A stretch of DNA of 64,000 nucleotides from Crocodylus rhombifer (lineage: Eukaryota > Chordata > Crocodylia > Crocodylidae). Below are positions 1-13,251 of the stretch, piece by piece; within the stretch, counting starts at the first letter, position 1, and every line of letters begins with the position of its first letter. Location of the stretch: positions 189,724 through 253,723 of the forward strand of contig JAVSML010024364.1 of assembly GCA_038503035.1 (NCBI GenBank), written 5' to 3'. Both the position numbers and the translations under genes were made by a program. The notes under the pieces were generated by a model. The model did not search any database. It was not told the origin of the DNA and saw nothing but the letters and a program-made list of their open reading frames with translations.

Positions 1-1679
1 TATCCTTAATAAAAAACATGAGGGAGCATATCCATAAATATCTCTAGCAGAACTTCAACTGCAACTAAAGCTTTTAAGCCTGGAAAGTCTCATCTCAATC
101 AAATTATAGGAAAAATGTCAAACTCCCCCTGGCACTGACTCCAATCTTGCAACACTGGAAAGTCTAAATTGCTACTGGGAATAGATCTTCCAGTTCCAGT
201 TCTCAATATGCTCATCGTTAGAAAATGAGCCACTTTCTATGCCACGGTGTTTTTACTCTTGACAGGTTACAAAAAGGAAAAACCAAGACTCCTGCATCCC
301 GGGCAGGGTTGGGGGAGCAAAGTCAGTCCTGCTTGTAAAACCTATGGAGAGAAGTGCCCAGCTACACACAGACCCTAAGCAACACTACAAAGGAAGGTTT
401 GACAATTGTCCACAATGCCCATATCTGGCAAGAATATGTCACCCCCAGTGGGGATGCCTTAACAAGAGTACGGACATACACCCGGATACCTAAGGTTATA
501 CGGTGCCTTTTCACTCCATTTGTGTTGGAGATCAATGCTTCTCAATGCTTATCTCTAGTCTCTGCATTTTAGCTTTCCAATTTCCCCTTCCAATTGCCAG
601 GTGTAGCAAACTGTCTTGAGAAGAGACAGGAGGAGATAGGAGTCTGAATTTGACATTATGGTGGAAGAGGGTGAAAATGTACAGGGCAGTGACAACCAGT
701 GTGTCTATGGTTCTGGATATGGCTGAAAGAAACAAAGTAAGACATGCTAGAGCTTGAAAGAGAAACCCTGAGGAGCATGGCAGTTAAGGAAGAGGAGCAA
801 AAACTAGCCAAGTTAGAGGATTATAAGTTCCCTGCATAGCCATGTCTTAGCTCTGACTTATACAAAGTACCTCCAGTGGCAAGACAGAGGAGTTAAGAAG
901 CCATCCAGTGTTGGCAAATGACCACTGGAATCACCAAGATTGAAAATGCTATTGAAATATGAAGTAGGAGAGTGCCTTGAAGGACACTGGCAGATAATGG
1001 CAGATCCTCATCGGGGTAGCAGTGGGGTTGGCATATACAGTTTCCTTCCCCAGGTTCCTTTCATTCTTGAAAAGACCAGATCAGGGGGAAGGACAATACC
1101 AGCAAGATATCTTGCCCAAACAAAACTGGTCTGAGGCTAAAAGTCCAGGCACATATAAGAGACCAGCAAAGAGTCAGGGATGGCAGCAATCATCAGTGAC
1201 AGCCACCCTGAGCTGCACTGCTTCTCTGCCAGCATTGTCAAAGAAAGCCCATTCCTCTGAAACATAAACAAATGGAGACCCCTTTTGTTGGTAGCTGCTC
1301 AGGGCAGAAGCAGGCAGCTAAGCATGAGGTCTGCTTCTGTCCTGTGCACCAAGAGCACGGAGCTTGACGATCACAAAGAGGATGTGGATGTGACAGTTTG
1401 AAGTGCAAAAGAGTTACCTATGAGATAACCATTCTTATTATTTTGTGGTCTGCACCATTTAAAAGAGCCCCTTCTGTGAGCTCCTCAGCCTCCAAGGAAC
1501 ACCAGCTGTGACCAGTCACGGTGCGGGTTGGATATTTGGTGTGGGGGGGACAACTTCCAAACTATGCCTGTGCCTCTCCCTCCCCTCCCTCCATTTCCTG
1601 GCTCCAGCTGCTCAGCCACAGGCCAGTTCTCCATTACAGCTCATTTTTCCCAATTAGATTTCATTCCCTCTGCTATTAT
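1..1679. other. Unassigned sequence, no gene seen
   Basis: I see no recognisable coding domain, repeat terminus or RNA gene here. The open frames are short, lack recognisable motifs and are interrupted on both strands. Composition is ordinary and AT-rich, with weak pyrimidine runs towards 1,560-1,620. Confidence 0.5.
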
Positions 1680-1793
1680 TTGACAATCACCTTGCTGGAG
1701 TCGTTTGACCCCAGTACTCTTTCCTGCCATGGCAGGGGGTCGGACTTGATGATCTGCTCAGGTCCCTTCTGACCCTAGAAACTATGAAACTAT
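1680..1793 (+). mobile_element. CR1 LINE, 3' terminal fragment
   Basis: This short fragment reads through the very end of CR1 ORF2 and its 3' UTR: DNHLAGV-like coding, then the conserved 'ggtcggacttgatgatctgc' block, and ends in the ACTATGAAACTAT tail typical of this CR1 group. Only about 110 bp remain, as expected for a severely 5'-truncated reverse-transcribed copy. Near-identical tails occur at 49.3 and 58.3 kb on the same strand. Confidence 0.85.
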
Positions 1794-4230
1794 TTCACAC
1801 TTGGCAAAGGAGTCCCAAGGAGCCCAGCAGTTTAGTGTCTCCACTCATCCTTGACAGAAAAAAGAGAAACCACAGAGTTTTGGCTGGTGGTTTCCTGACA
1901 GCTGGTTCATTGTGCATATCCTCTGTGTGATTGCATTGCAACCCAGAGGCAATGGCTGCCTTGGTGTCTTGTCCCAACCACTGCTACATTAGTCTCACTC
2001 TCCTCCTCTCTGTGCATGTGGCAGCTTTGATTCCTCAGAAACTGGAAGGCTGCTGGCTAAATCCATGGTCGAGTTGTTAAACAAGGGAAAAGGGAGACCT
2101 TTTCATGCATCCAGCTTGCAAGTTTCTGTCATACAGCAGATGTGTCTCCTCCTATCTTAGACACCAAAACACAAGTTCCCCACACCTGGGATGCGAGCTG
2201 GCCAGAGTCCTAGCCCATCCTTCCAACTGGTTCCAGCCTTCTGAGGAACAAGGGAGCAAGGTTTCCAGCTTGTTAATCCTGCAGCTGCAACCCAAACCAG
2301 ACAACAGTAGCTGATGGTCGTTTGCAGAGCTGATAATCAGTGGGAAGGAGACGACCTAGTCTCATGAGCCCTCCATCTGCAGAAGCTGTAGTCATCTGCA
2401 AATAAAGGAACGAGCACAGACAGCCTCCTAAGAGACACCCTTTCCTGTCTCTCAGACAGGTTGAGGGAGAGCTAGGTCAGACCAATGGGTGCTTCAAACA
2501 TGCAGCACCCAAAGTGTAGGAAAAGAGGAAAATCGAGACTCCTCAGGGCTCATGAAAGGGGCTGAAGAAAAGACAAAAAGTGGAAACTGAGAAGTGTTCA
2601 GGAAGTCTTATGGCACCCTGGTTGAGAGTCACTGATCTAGGCAATAGCTGGTACCAGAACAAGAGGGGAGAAGTGCACTGCCAGCAGCAGGCATGGCCTC
2701 TGGCATTCAGCCTGGGCAGCCTCCTGCCCACAACCTGTGGAATCCAGGCCCATGGGAAAGAGCAACGCAGGCAGGCCACGCTGCGCGCCCCTCAAACTGC
2801 TGCCTCTATAAATAACCCGGGCGGCAGCAACTGAAGAACAGGAATAACAAGCTCAGGTTCCCATCTGTTGAAATGTGCTCCTTGCCAAATATTTACATTT
2901 CTTATTTTTTTTCCCCCTCACACTAGCCTTCCAGCTGCATATGTCATCCTGAGCAGCACTCATGCCTGTGTCTAAACATAGCCTGCCAACGGTGTTAGGT
3001 GATTGAAACCCTTTAGGCTCTGAGCTAGGGATTCCCACAGGCAGTGAAAAGTATTATCAGGTTACAGGCTCCCAGGGATCAGTTAGAAGAGGCGTGACAA
3101 GCTAAGGAGCTAGAGGTGAGGAGTACATGAGAGGTCTCAACTCTGTGTCTCTGTTCCACTTAGCTGCCTTCATGGTTGACGGAGATTTGTGGTTGGGAAA
3201 GTAGGACTGAAGTCTCCTGTCTTCCTCTCCCACTCTGCACAAAGGGAGCAGGAAAGGAAGCTGAATATGAGCAGGGGATGAATGGCAGGATGTGGTGCTA
3301 GCACACTGGCAAGTTGTAGTGAGATTCCACTGTGCTGCATGTCTTACTATTCCAATAATGGGTGTATCTTGCTCCAGGCCCCCCAGAAACTCAAGACGCT
3401 GACTTGTGCCCTCTGCAGCCTCCTTCCCTAGTACAGACCCTCTACTGCTGCACCCTAGGCCTGCTGTGTATCCTCTCTGCTGCTCCAGTCCTGAGCTTTC
3501 AGAGCTCTGCCAAAGCACGTAAGTCTTGATCTATAGCTCCCCTGGCAATTCCAGTGCTGGGCCCTGGCCCTCTCAGCCAGGCACATGGCCTCCTTGCTGT
3601 CCCATTCTACCTGCACCGAAGACCTGCACGTGGAACTCAACCATGTCACAGCAGGGTGTGAGTCACTACAGTGGTTTTTTTGTTTTGGGGTTTTTTTAAT
3701 GATATAAAATAACATCTTTCTCACATAGAGGTTTCACTGCTTTGATGCTTCCACTTGCACAGATACCTGGTTATGTCAATTCAGATGCACAACCCATGGC
3801 CAAAACTAATCAGAGCACTGGGGCAAAGCCATACTGCTCACCCAGTTTCCAGGAGATTCACTCACGGAAAGAGCTGGGGATCTCAATTGGGCATATATGC
3901 TCCAAGCATAGGCCCAGCATATACCAAGACAGAATAGGAGGGGCACCTGCCTGGTCAGATAGGGCCTAGTTGACACATGAATATTCTGCTGACAGAGGTT
4001 ATTTAAGTGGCATGTAGAAGGAAAGAGTAAGCAGTGGAGCCTGGGAAGGGACTGTAGACACCAGCATGGATTTTAGAAAAATGGAAATATAGAATCGTGT
4101 TTTTAGAGGAACACTAATCACCATGGGCATTTATACACATACCTTTTTGTCCCACAATGCACTAGAGATCTGGCGGGTCAGAGCAGACTTGATTAATGGA
4201 GTCTGCTCCACACGCAAGCTGATGTGCACT
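1794..4230. other. Unassigned sequence
   Basis: No gene or delimitable repeat is supported. Around 2,612-2,634 the minus strand reads CAGTGACTCTCAACCAGGG, which resembles the terminus of many small hAT elements (CAGTGGTTCTCAACC type), but I could not find the matching end or a target duplication. A T-rich tract lies at 3,671-3,698. Confidence 0.4.
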
Positions 4231-4404
4231 GCACTGCATTGCGTGCAGATGTATAAGTGGCAAAATGCACGTCCGTGCGTGGAAAATGGCAGCAGTGTGC
4301 TTTTGAACTAAAACACCTTTGATGTATTTTAGTTCAAAAGTGCACCAGCACCATTTTCTCAGTGCTGACGTGCATTTCACTGCTTATACAACTGCATGCA
4401 CTAC
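4231..4404. repeat. Short fold-back (palindromic) element
   Basis: Two arms of about 80 bp are inverted copies around a loop near 4,314-4,322. The left arm runs from the GTGCAGATGTATAAG region to the run TTTTGAACTAAAACA. The right arm repeats these in reverse (TTTTAGTTCAAAAGTGC ... CTTATACAACTGCATGC). The arms differ at several bases, so this is an old inverted-repeat element or MITE rather than a recent palindrome. No target duplication was resolved and the family is unknown. Confidence 0.65.
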
Positions 4405-6077
4405 AGGGCCAAGTGCTTTTTAAAGCTCCCAGGGCTGCAGCGTAAGCATGTGTACAAATGCCCCATATAGCCTGGGAAAGTAGCCCTTCTCAAGCCTCTT
4501 ATGCTCAGCTCCTCGTCTCCTGATTGTTAGGATGGCATGGCTCTGAGGGTACATCAACACTGTTGAAAGACTTGCTAGGGAACATAGTAATGAAGCACAG
4601 CACATGCATACTGTCCCCAACAAAACACAATGTAGCTGAGATCCATAGGAAACAAAGATGTCAACCCCCAGGCCTAATGCAGTGCTGCACAGTTTAAGAG
4701 GCTTGAGTAATGACTAGTGACAAAGGAACCCCTGTGGTTTGGGTGTCCAGGTGGGACCAGTTCTGAGTAGTCCAGATACGTATCTAAGTAGTCAGAACGT
4801 TGTGTCCTCCTTTCTTCCCCATCTCCCATCATTATCACACCATCAAGTCTCCTCCTGAACACAGCCTGGAGGGCCCCAGCCTTTAGGAGAGCAAACATCT
4901 GCATGGAGAGGCCCTCACCTGCATGCTTGGCCTGGCTGGTGCCAACTGCTGAACCCTGCCCCAGCTCAGAGGCCTTTAGAGCATCTCCTGTCCTTCCCAA
5001 TGCTCCACCAAAAACTCAGAAGAACCTGACAAGATGTAATGACTTTACGCTAGGATGTACCAGAGCAGACAGAGGGGGTACTAGGGAGCTGTGTGAGAGA
5101 GGCATATGTATGGAGTTTGTGCGTAGCAGAGTTCAAAGGGTGCATAGCATACCAGGGGCTGTTCACATCAAACTGGTTAGAAGCTCCTGGGCAGGATTCC
5201 AGGAGGAGCAGCTACTGCTGAGAGCAGGTGGGGACGTGTTCAGAAAGAACTGGGACTGAGTCCATGCAGGTAGCTCTTTAGGGAGAGCATATAGGGACTT
5301 GTTTATGAGGGATGTGTACTAGGGAAATATTTCAAGGGAGCAGGAAAGGGACATGTGTTGTGAAGATCAGAGGGGTGTGTTTAAAAGAGCATGTCATGGG
5401 GACATATTTGGAAAAAGTAAAAGAAGGGGCATGTTGGGAGCATGACAGGATGTATGTGGAGGGAAAACATGCTGAGAGCTAGCAGAAAGACAAAAAAAAC
5501 CCAACATTTGGACACAGTGTGAGGCAGGAATGTGTCTAGAGATGAGGAAATGTCTCCTGTTGTTTATTTCTACTGCATTTGAGAAAACAAGACTTTGGGT
5601 AGAATCTTTACAAATGAACAGGATTATACCAAAGAAGTACCTGAGTCATGTCATCAGTGTTTCGTCCTAATGGAAAGAAGCCAGCAAGGCTCTAAAAATA
5701 ATCTGACTGCTTAAACTGAAACGGGAACATGATACTATACATGAATTACATTGACTCCTTTTTTTAGCTCTAATTTTAATCTCTGCAGCGACGACGTTGC
5801 TATATTGAGTTTAAGGTTATATTTCTAGCACTTATGCTGAAAGTCAGTTGGAAAATAACCAGCTTCAAAGAAAATCTGTGAATTTGTTATAAATGTGCTT
5901 CACCCCCAAGTGAGTGTTGTTTGTTTGCCATAAGTCTCAGAGTTAAATCTAGGAGTCTCCACTCCCAGCAGGGGCTAAGACCTATTGCTGAATTCTCATT
6001 GGAAGGCAGAGATGGGACTCAGGTGCCATTAATACTGCGGGGGAATCACACTCTGCTGGGTGACTGGATTGAAACAC
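4405..6077. other. Unassigned sequence
   Basis: No recognisable gene or transposon. It contains purine-rich stretches around 5,280-5,480 and only short unsupported open frames. Confidence 0.4.
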
Positions 6078-7430
6078 AGAGTCATAGAAATTAAGGATTG
6101 GAAGGGACCTCAAAAGATCATCAAATCCAACCCCCCTACTCTGGACAGGAATGTTGCTGAGATCAAATGATCCCAGCAAGGTGTCTGTCCAGTATCCTTT
6201 TGAAGACTTCCAAGGTTGGGGACTGCATCACCTCTTTGGGAAGTCTATTCCAAATCCTGGCCCCCTTATTGTAAAGAAGTTCTTCCTTACATCCAACCTG
6301 AATCCAACCTGAAGTGTGGCACCCAGAATTGGACACAGTCCTCCAGCTGGGGTCTCGCCAGTGCTGAGTAGAGAGGAATTATCACCTCCTTATCCCTGCT
6401 CATGATACATCAGGTAATGCATCCTAGTATGCTACTAGCTCTGTTGACTATGGCATTGCACTGGCAGCTCATGTTTATCCTGTGATCAGCCATAACCCTG
6501 AGGTCCCTTTCAGCCATCATGCTGGCCAGGACATCTCCTCCTAACATATATTCATATTGCTGGTTACTTCTCCGCAGATGAAGCACTCTGCATTTATCCT
6601 TATTGAACTGCATCCAGTTCTGCTCCGCCTACCTTTCCAGCTTATCCAGGTCTGCTTGGATCCACTTCCTATTCCCTAGTCTGACTGCTTTTCCCCATAA
6701 CTTAGTATTGTCCTCAAACTTAGTCAGCGTGCTTTCCACATCCTTATCTAAATCACTGATAAAGATGTTGAACAGCATGAGGCCAAGAACCAACCCCTGA
6801 GGGACACCACTGGCCACCTCCGCCAGAAGGTGGATGATACAGACCCATCCACTAACACTCTCTAGGTTTGACCGCTTAGCCAGTTCCCAACCAACCTGAC
6901 CATGGACTCTGCTGACCCACTGTCCTCCAGTTTTTTTATAAGAGCATCATGGGAGACCATATCAAAAGCATTTATAAAATCTAAGTATATGGCATCAACC
7001 ATATCTCCCACATCTAAGCGGTTTGTTATTTGATCATAGGAGACAAGGTTGGTCAGACATGACTGCCTGCCACAAAACCATGTTGGCTATCCTTCAGCAG
7101 CATGCCTTCTGCCAGTCTCTCACAAATGGACTTTTTAATAATTTTTTCCAAAATTTTACCTGGTATCAAGGTCAAACTGACCAGCCTATAGTTTCCCAGA
7201 TCCTCCCTCCCCTCCTTCTTAAAGACTGGCACCATGTTCACTCCTTTGCAGTCTTCCAGGAACTAGACAAACCATGTGGTTCTCTTGGGTACTTTTGTAC
7301 CATGACTAATCTCAGCTGCCTAATGCCACCTCGGTCCTTTTCCCTAAATTCTGGCTGGAACAAAGCAGGCAAGTCAGGGACCAGTGGCTACACTACATAT
7401 GTTAAACCCTGCCAGAGGTAGCTAGGTTAG
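6078..7430 (-). mobile_element. CR1 LINE ORF2 fragment, degenerate
   Basis: The minus strand encodes pieces of a CR1 ORF2 reverse transcriptase in order: a VPVFKKEGREDLGNYR segment near 7,235 (finger region), GFVAGSH near 7,060, GVPQGLVLG near 6,800 and FEDNTKLWG near 6,700, which corresponds to the catalytic (F/Y)ADD box. The Ala-Asp-Asp is altered, so the catalytic centre is lost. The thumb part FNKDKCRVLHL lies near 6,600. A further internal deletion joins the [11 protein letters not shown] segment (near 6,340) directly to the C-terminal RKNFFT-type block, skipping the VERVQRR region. The 3' UTR ends at 6,078 with a TCATAGAAATT tail. The 5' boundary is vague. This is a dead, 5'-truncated copy. 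Confidence 0.88.
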
Positions 7431-7515
7431 TCTCTGATAATGCCACAGTGCACAACTGGGGCTAAAATCATAATGGATCAGGCTCCCAATTTGATGAATA
7501 GCATAATAATTAGAT

Positions 7516-7697
7516 CACTGGGTCTCCAAACAGTGATTCAAGCATCACTGGTATGCCACAAGGTCTTAGTAAGCGATGTCACATACCTGGTCCACATGCA
7601 TCCAAAGTGTTTTCAGTTAAAAGTGTGGTGATAAGGATGCCTAATGGTCTGTAAGGTTAACTATGACCCATTGGTCCAAAACCTTTGAGAACCATTG
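7516..7697. mobile_element. Small hAT-like MITE, degenerate
   Basis: The ends are inverted: the left starts CACTGGGTCTCCAAACAGTG, and the reverse complement of the right starts CAATGGTTCTCAAAGG. Both resemble the CAGTGGTTCTCAAAC terminus of many vertebrate hAT MITEs. Flanking octamers aattagat and gataagat match at 5 of 8 positions, which is suggestive of an old 8-bp target duplication but not decisive. Confidence 0.5.
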
Positions 7698-10600
7698 GAT
7701 AAGATGTTTGAGGGACAGGCTGCTCCTGTAAATCAATGGGATATGGTGGAAGCTAGGTACCTATGTATTTTGAATATACACAGAATAGCAGTGAATTTGT
7801 AAAGAACACAGGCTCTTGATTGCCAGCAGCTCTTCTGTTCACCTGATCATGTTCACACAGCACAAACTCTTCTCTTTCCTTCTCTTTCCTACTGGTGAGC
7901 AAATAGAAGCAAAGAATCATTTGTTCTCCAAGCACCATCTTCCCTTACACTGTGTTGAAACCGAAGCCTTTTAGATAGTGGTTGCTGACATGATGCCAAG
8001 ATCACTCATGGCCAATGGCTCCAGGGCTGCCTTGTACCTACCGTGATGAGGTACCCAGGAGCACTTGAGTAAGTATTAAACTATGTGGATCCTGGTGCTC
8101 AGGCCTTTACTTTAAGATGTTCCATGTTACAGCTCTTGCCTTGTGAAACCACTTGTGCTCATTTGTACTGGGCCATTTAAACTAAATCAGGGACAGAGGA
8201 GGTAGCTCAACCACAAGTCATTGCTGGGATAACAGCAAACAAAGCAGCATTCTGAGCCAGCTCTTTCCAAGGAGTTTTGTCTACGGTCTTTGAAATTTTC
8301 CATACTACATTTACCAGATCAGTCACAGAATCTAGTTAAAATAATTAAATGGTCTTAATAGGAGGGACACTACAAACTGTTAGTGCTAACTCTGAGCAAT
8401 GGTTTTGGAGAGACAGGTAGTGAAAGATGCAGAGGGAAGCGTATGCATTGGCTAAGGTAGAGTGCTAAAAACTAGGTCAAACCTTAATAAGCTTTACAAG
8501 TAGTTTGCTGGTGGGGTTTGACTTTCAACTTTCTTTCTAAAAATACTGTAACCTACATAGAGCTTACCCAGGTTCACTTTGCTGCATTAAAAAAGAAAAA
8601 TCATCATAATACATGCAGCAGAAATCATAGACACGTCACTGCAAGTTTTATGTTCGCAGCAAAAAATATAAGCAAGGAGGGCACTAAGTTTTGGTCCACA
8701 AAATGATTTTATTTGACCCGTGAAATGTGAGACTGCAGGCACATTGGAGGCCCCCTGGATGAACTGAGGAGGCAACCCCATACACACCTGAGAAAACCTG
8801 GAGGAAAATGGCACAGACTGGTGCTGAACTGTGGGAGTGGCCCCAAGGAGCTTGCAGAGGCACCTGGGAATCAAGAAGCAAACACTGGGGGAAAAGACTG
8901 CAGGAGAGGTGGTGCTGGAGTGGCTGTGTGTGTCACTGCAACAGTTGGAGAAAGGTTTTTGAGCAGCTCCTCATAGACAACTAACCTCTTTGATTCTAAT
9001 GAGGGTTGACTTGGCATCCAAACCAAAAAATTTTCTAGGTCTGAATTTAAGCATCTGGTCAACCTGCCATAGGGCCCCACGTTAACATCGGCAACAGGTC
9101 AGCACTTTGCTGATGGGGGCTGACCTGGTGTCCACACATTAGCAAGTTTTGCCAACAGCACCTGGCTCACCTTGGGACTGGGCTGAGCTAATTGAGCTTG
9201 CCGTTAGCACAATGTTGCTGATCTCTGTTATGAACAAACAAAGGCTGGTCAAGTAGTCACCAGTGAAAAGTCATGGGCAAGACTAGAGGGTCAGAGTCTT
9301 CTGCTCTCCCCCTGCCGGCTGGACAGATTTGTTTTTCCAACACATGAAACAGGTGGTGTCCAGAAAGGGGACATGTGTTTGATGAGGCATTGAGGAAGTT
9401 TCCTGTTAAACTGTAATAAATGGCAGTGCTCAGCGTGCCTGAGGCAGAGCTGTGACCTAGAGTCAGGGCTTTTTATCCTGCTCTCACCAAAGCTCCTGTT
9501 CAATATGGAGCAGCTCATGCCCCAACTGTGCAGATGAGGAGCAACTCTGTAAGCAGTGACAGGAGAGAGATGCCATGTTAACTACTGATGTTGTCTGATC
9601 TCCTGTCTTAGAACAGCCTTGGAGCTGTAGCATGAGAGGCCTGATTCCCCCCAACTCCCGGCCATATGTGCTATGTGGGCAACCTTCCCCCCCTCCACAA
9701 CTCAGGAGACCCTACTTTCCCCCCTGCTGCACTGACAGCTTCCCCCTCCCCTCACAGCCATGTGCCTACCTGCAGTGCAGGCAGCCTGGGTCCTGCCTTT
9801 CTAATATGCATTGTGAGCAGCTCGTCTCCCTCTTCTGCTGCATGCACAGCTCAGGCACCACAGCTGCAAGCTATGGCAGAGAGCAAAAGCCAGAGGAGGG
9901 CAGGGGAGATATTTGCACACATCACAGTGGGTGAAAATCACCCCTGGACAGATTCAGTCCAAAGCCAATGCACCATTTAATGTCTCTTTATATGGCTCAA
10001 GTGGTACCAAGGCCTTATGTTAGCTTTTTACATCAGGGCAAATTTCACATATTATATGTCTGAATCCTGAATTTGAGAGTGGCTCTAACTGACCAAGCAT
10101 ATGCAAAACAGACTTGGAAATGATCAAATTTAATTAGTCAATTTACTTGTTCAAGTCGATCTGATAGCAGTCAGAACAGCATAGGAAGAAACCATTATGT
10201 CCCAGCTCAGTAAAGCCTTTGCATTCACAGCCTCTTTCAGCCTCTCTTCCTGCCACATCACATTACAAACATGTCTGGCTTCCTGCCCACTCTTATTATC
10301 ATATCTCAGATTACTCCTTCCTATTGCATACTGATTTTTGTATATAATTTGTATATAATTGACCACAAATTATGACGTCTGTTTTCCCCATGTTGACCTC
10401 ATATCATTATTTTCTGCCGATGTTTCTATTCTTTCTCTCCTAATTCCACTCCCTTGTGTAGGATCATTTGCAAAAGCTCTTAATGCACTCTTATCCTTCA
10501 CTTGTGACTGATGACATTTGAGATAGCCCCCAATGCAAGCCCTTGCAACAATTTGATGGATTCTTCTACCTGGCCCAATATTGTCATAGCTCAGACAGGG

Positions 10601-11382
10601 CTAATTGCCTACTTGCTGGCCAAACGTGCCTGAGGCTCTAACTGGCAGCCCCACCCTGGATGAGGAACAAGCTGGCCACTATTAGGGCCACCTAAGTCGC
10701 TGCTCGGGGGAGCAGCCACCCCATTTAAGTTCACCTGTGGCACCAGACTGTAAATCAGCCAGTAGTTCTGATGTGATAAATCTTGCTGGAGTGCATGCTC
10801 TTAGTTCTCTGACTTTTGATCCTGCTCCACTCTGCTATTTTGGAAATTCTCCTTGGATTTTTTGGAAATTCCCCTTGGATTTGGTAACTCGGTCTCTGAC
10901 TCTAGCACCCTGATTCAGCCTATGACTCTGCCCCTGGATTCCGCCCTTGCAACTAGTAATTTGGTGTCTGGCTCTAGTCTTCCATCATTTCACTAGAGGT
11001 TACAGGGGAGCAGTATGATTGCTAGAGTTCAACTCACAGCAAGATTTCAGCCAGACTTTCAAATCACTCTGAAATCTAGAAAAATAGTCCAGTTTGGTCG
11101 ATTTTTTTTTTGTCTGCCAGTTCCAGGCCACGGCAGAGTATGAGATGCAAATATGGGTGTTTTGAAGAAGGTGCAAGGATGGAGGGATTCTCTTGGCTCT
11201 GGGCAGTGGCCACCCACAGCAGGGAGTTGCACAGACTGATGTTGCGTGTTGCGCAGTGGCAGGTTCCTTTGCTGATTCTGAGGTTATGTCTATCTCATCC
11301 CAGGGCAGCATGTGGGAGCCAAGCTTATTGGAACCTGGCAGCAATGCACTAAGACAGCTACGCCACTTCTTGTTTCCAACAC
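7698..11382. other. Unassigned sequence with a short tandem duplication
   Basis: No gene is supported. At about 10,838-10,880 a roughly 22-bp unit (ttttggaaattctccttgga) is repeated twice in tandem with one or two changes. The stretch 10,590-10,985 has a long-terminal-repeat feel (pyrimidine-rich, 'tctgactctagcaccctgat'-type phrases), but I found no partner repeat, primer site or coding domain to support that. Confidence 0.4.
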
Positions 11383-11385
11383 AGT

Positions 11386-11556
11386 GGGCATGTCTATACG
11401 AGACGCTATGTCACCATAACAAAGAGCTATGGTGATGTAGCTCATCGCTACAGCGACATAGCATCTAAAAATAACCATGTGCTGCCAGGACTGCGCATTA
11501 CCGGCGGGTACTGCACAGTTCCAAATGCGCAGTCCTGGGCATGTGTAGACACTGCC
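11386..11556. mobile_element. Harbinger-like MITE, 171 bp
   Basis: The left end GGGCATGTCTATACGAG and the reverse complement of the right end, GGCAGTGTCTACACATG, form short imperfect inverted repeats. An identical 3-bp direct repeat AGT flanks it at 11,383-11,385 and 11,557-11,559. Three-base target duplications with GGGYRTGTCTAC-type ends suggest the PIF/Harbinger superfamily, whose preferred target is TWA. The AGT target is a deviation, so superfamily assignment is inference. It has no coding capacity. Related ends occur at 26.2, 28.3, 30.5, 33.3 and 47.0 kb. Confidence 0.75.
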
Positions 11557-11559
11557 AGT

Positions 11560-13251
11560 GATATGGAGTAGGCACAACAGGCCTCAACAGGGTCCTCCCT
11601 GGTGCTGTCCTGGGGAGTACTAAGATGCCCAAAATGTGACTTTCCTATTCTGTCATTTTTACCTCCATACAGGAAATGTTTGAAACAATTGATGTGACTA
11701 GTATTTATACTACTGTAATGCCCTGGTTCTCCAGACATGGACCGGGCCACTGTTGCATTAGATAATGTACACACTCAGAATAGAGATGGATACCTTCTCA
11801 TCAGATGCCCCTTCTCCTCAGCAGTGTCCATGGCAATCCTTCCTTGTTCCTTCTGTCCTAACTAAACAAAAGGGATGCAAGACATAAATGGTTTCAATTT
11901 GGAGTCACGTCTTGGCACAGTCTGGTCCCCAATTCTCTAATATTTTGAGATGATGTTGCTCCTTTAACATAAGCCAGAAATGTGCCACATGGGGAGCCAA
12001 CTCCTTTCCATCCTGCCCCATAAAGACATCTGCCTTCTGGCACTCATCAAGCCTGCCTGGAAAAATAATCTTGGAGATTGTGCTGACAAATGACAAAATC
12101 TTGCCTCTTGCTCTTGGTGTTGTGGCCCCCTGGATCTTCCCATGTGTGCATTGGAAACCAAACAGGAAGAAAACAGCTGGTCCAAAGAAAACACAGTCTT
12201 TGCTGGACAAGTGTTCTACTTATAAATAAACCATTGTATGGACAAATTATCAGGAGGCACAAATACAAAACTGCAGCTGCCCTAATGTTTCTAGAGGCAG
12301 AGAGGCACTCTTTGGTTGTCAAATTAAATTAGGGCTAGAACAGATTTACAACAGTGCTTTACACAGAGGCTGCTGCTCACTCAGTAGGTAGTAGCTGTGT
12401 TGGGACCACAGAAGGGCTCTCAGGGTAGTGGAATCACCTTGCATTATGGGCAAGCATGGAGAACCATATATCCGGATGCATGTGGAGTAACAAATGGATC
12501 CTTTGTTAGCTCTGCATAGGGGAACGTTAGGTCTAAGAGGGAGAAGGAGCAGGTACATTACCAGCGTAATAACAGGGAGCACATCCAAACACACAAGTCC
12601 CACATAGAAGCTGTCAAGGCCTCTCTTGCAGTTCAAAGAGGAGCTGCCAAGCTGACCACGATTCTGTCTCTCCACCATCTTGGCATAATTTCCACACATG
12701 AAGGCCATTTTCTGAGGCTTTCAGGGGGGGCAGGGGGCAGGAGAGCAGTCATGTTCAGAGGATGAGGTCAATACCAAGAGCACCTTCACCCTCTTGTGAC
12801 TTAAGAATGTGGAGGCCTCCACACGGACATTCAGCAAGGGAGCACTTGGGCAAGAATGGAAAGGTGAACATAGAAACAAGGGGCCAGTGAAACAAAGCAC
12901 ATTTGTACCAGCTCAGGATCTGACCCAACAGCTCAATTAGAATTACACTACATAATGGAATCCAATGGCATCTTCCCCAGATGCCATAGTAGCCAGAACG
13001 CAAAAGAAAATGGGCCAAATGGAGCCTGGTGCTGTGTGCAAGGATGTGGTTTCCTGGTGGGGGACCCTTAACCTTAGAGGACATGTTTATGTCCTCGGGC
13101 AAAGGGCAGCTCTGGAATGAGAATTTGTGAGACCTTACAGATTGGAATGTGAGATGTTTACAGAATAAATGACTGCAACCCGTGCATGTAGAGCTCAGAG
13201 CAGCATCGTCATATTTCTGCTGGCCTTGCAAACAGGCATTTGGGTTCAGAT
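11560..13251. other. Unassigned sequence
   Basis: No gene or delimitable repeat found. Several overlapping minus-strand open frames of 90-180 codons exist (for example 12,755-13,294), but they share no recognisable domain, overlap each other in different frames and lack supporting splice structure. Confidence 0.4.

Noticed and set aside
2612..2634. hAT-like terminus CAGTGACTCTCAACC on the minus strand
   Set aside because: Only one end was found, with no partner terminus or octamer duplication, so I did not call an element.
10590..10985. Possible solo long terminal repeat
   Set aside because: The text has LTR-like phrases, but there is no partner repeat, no primer-binding site, no polypurine tract and no clear target duplication.
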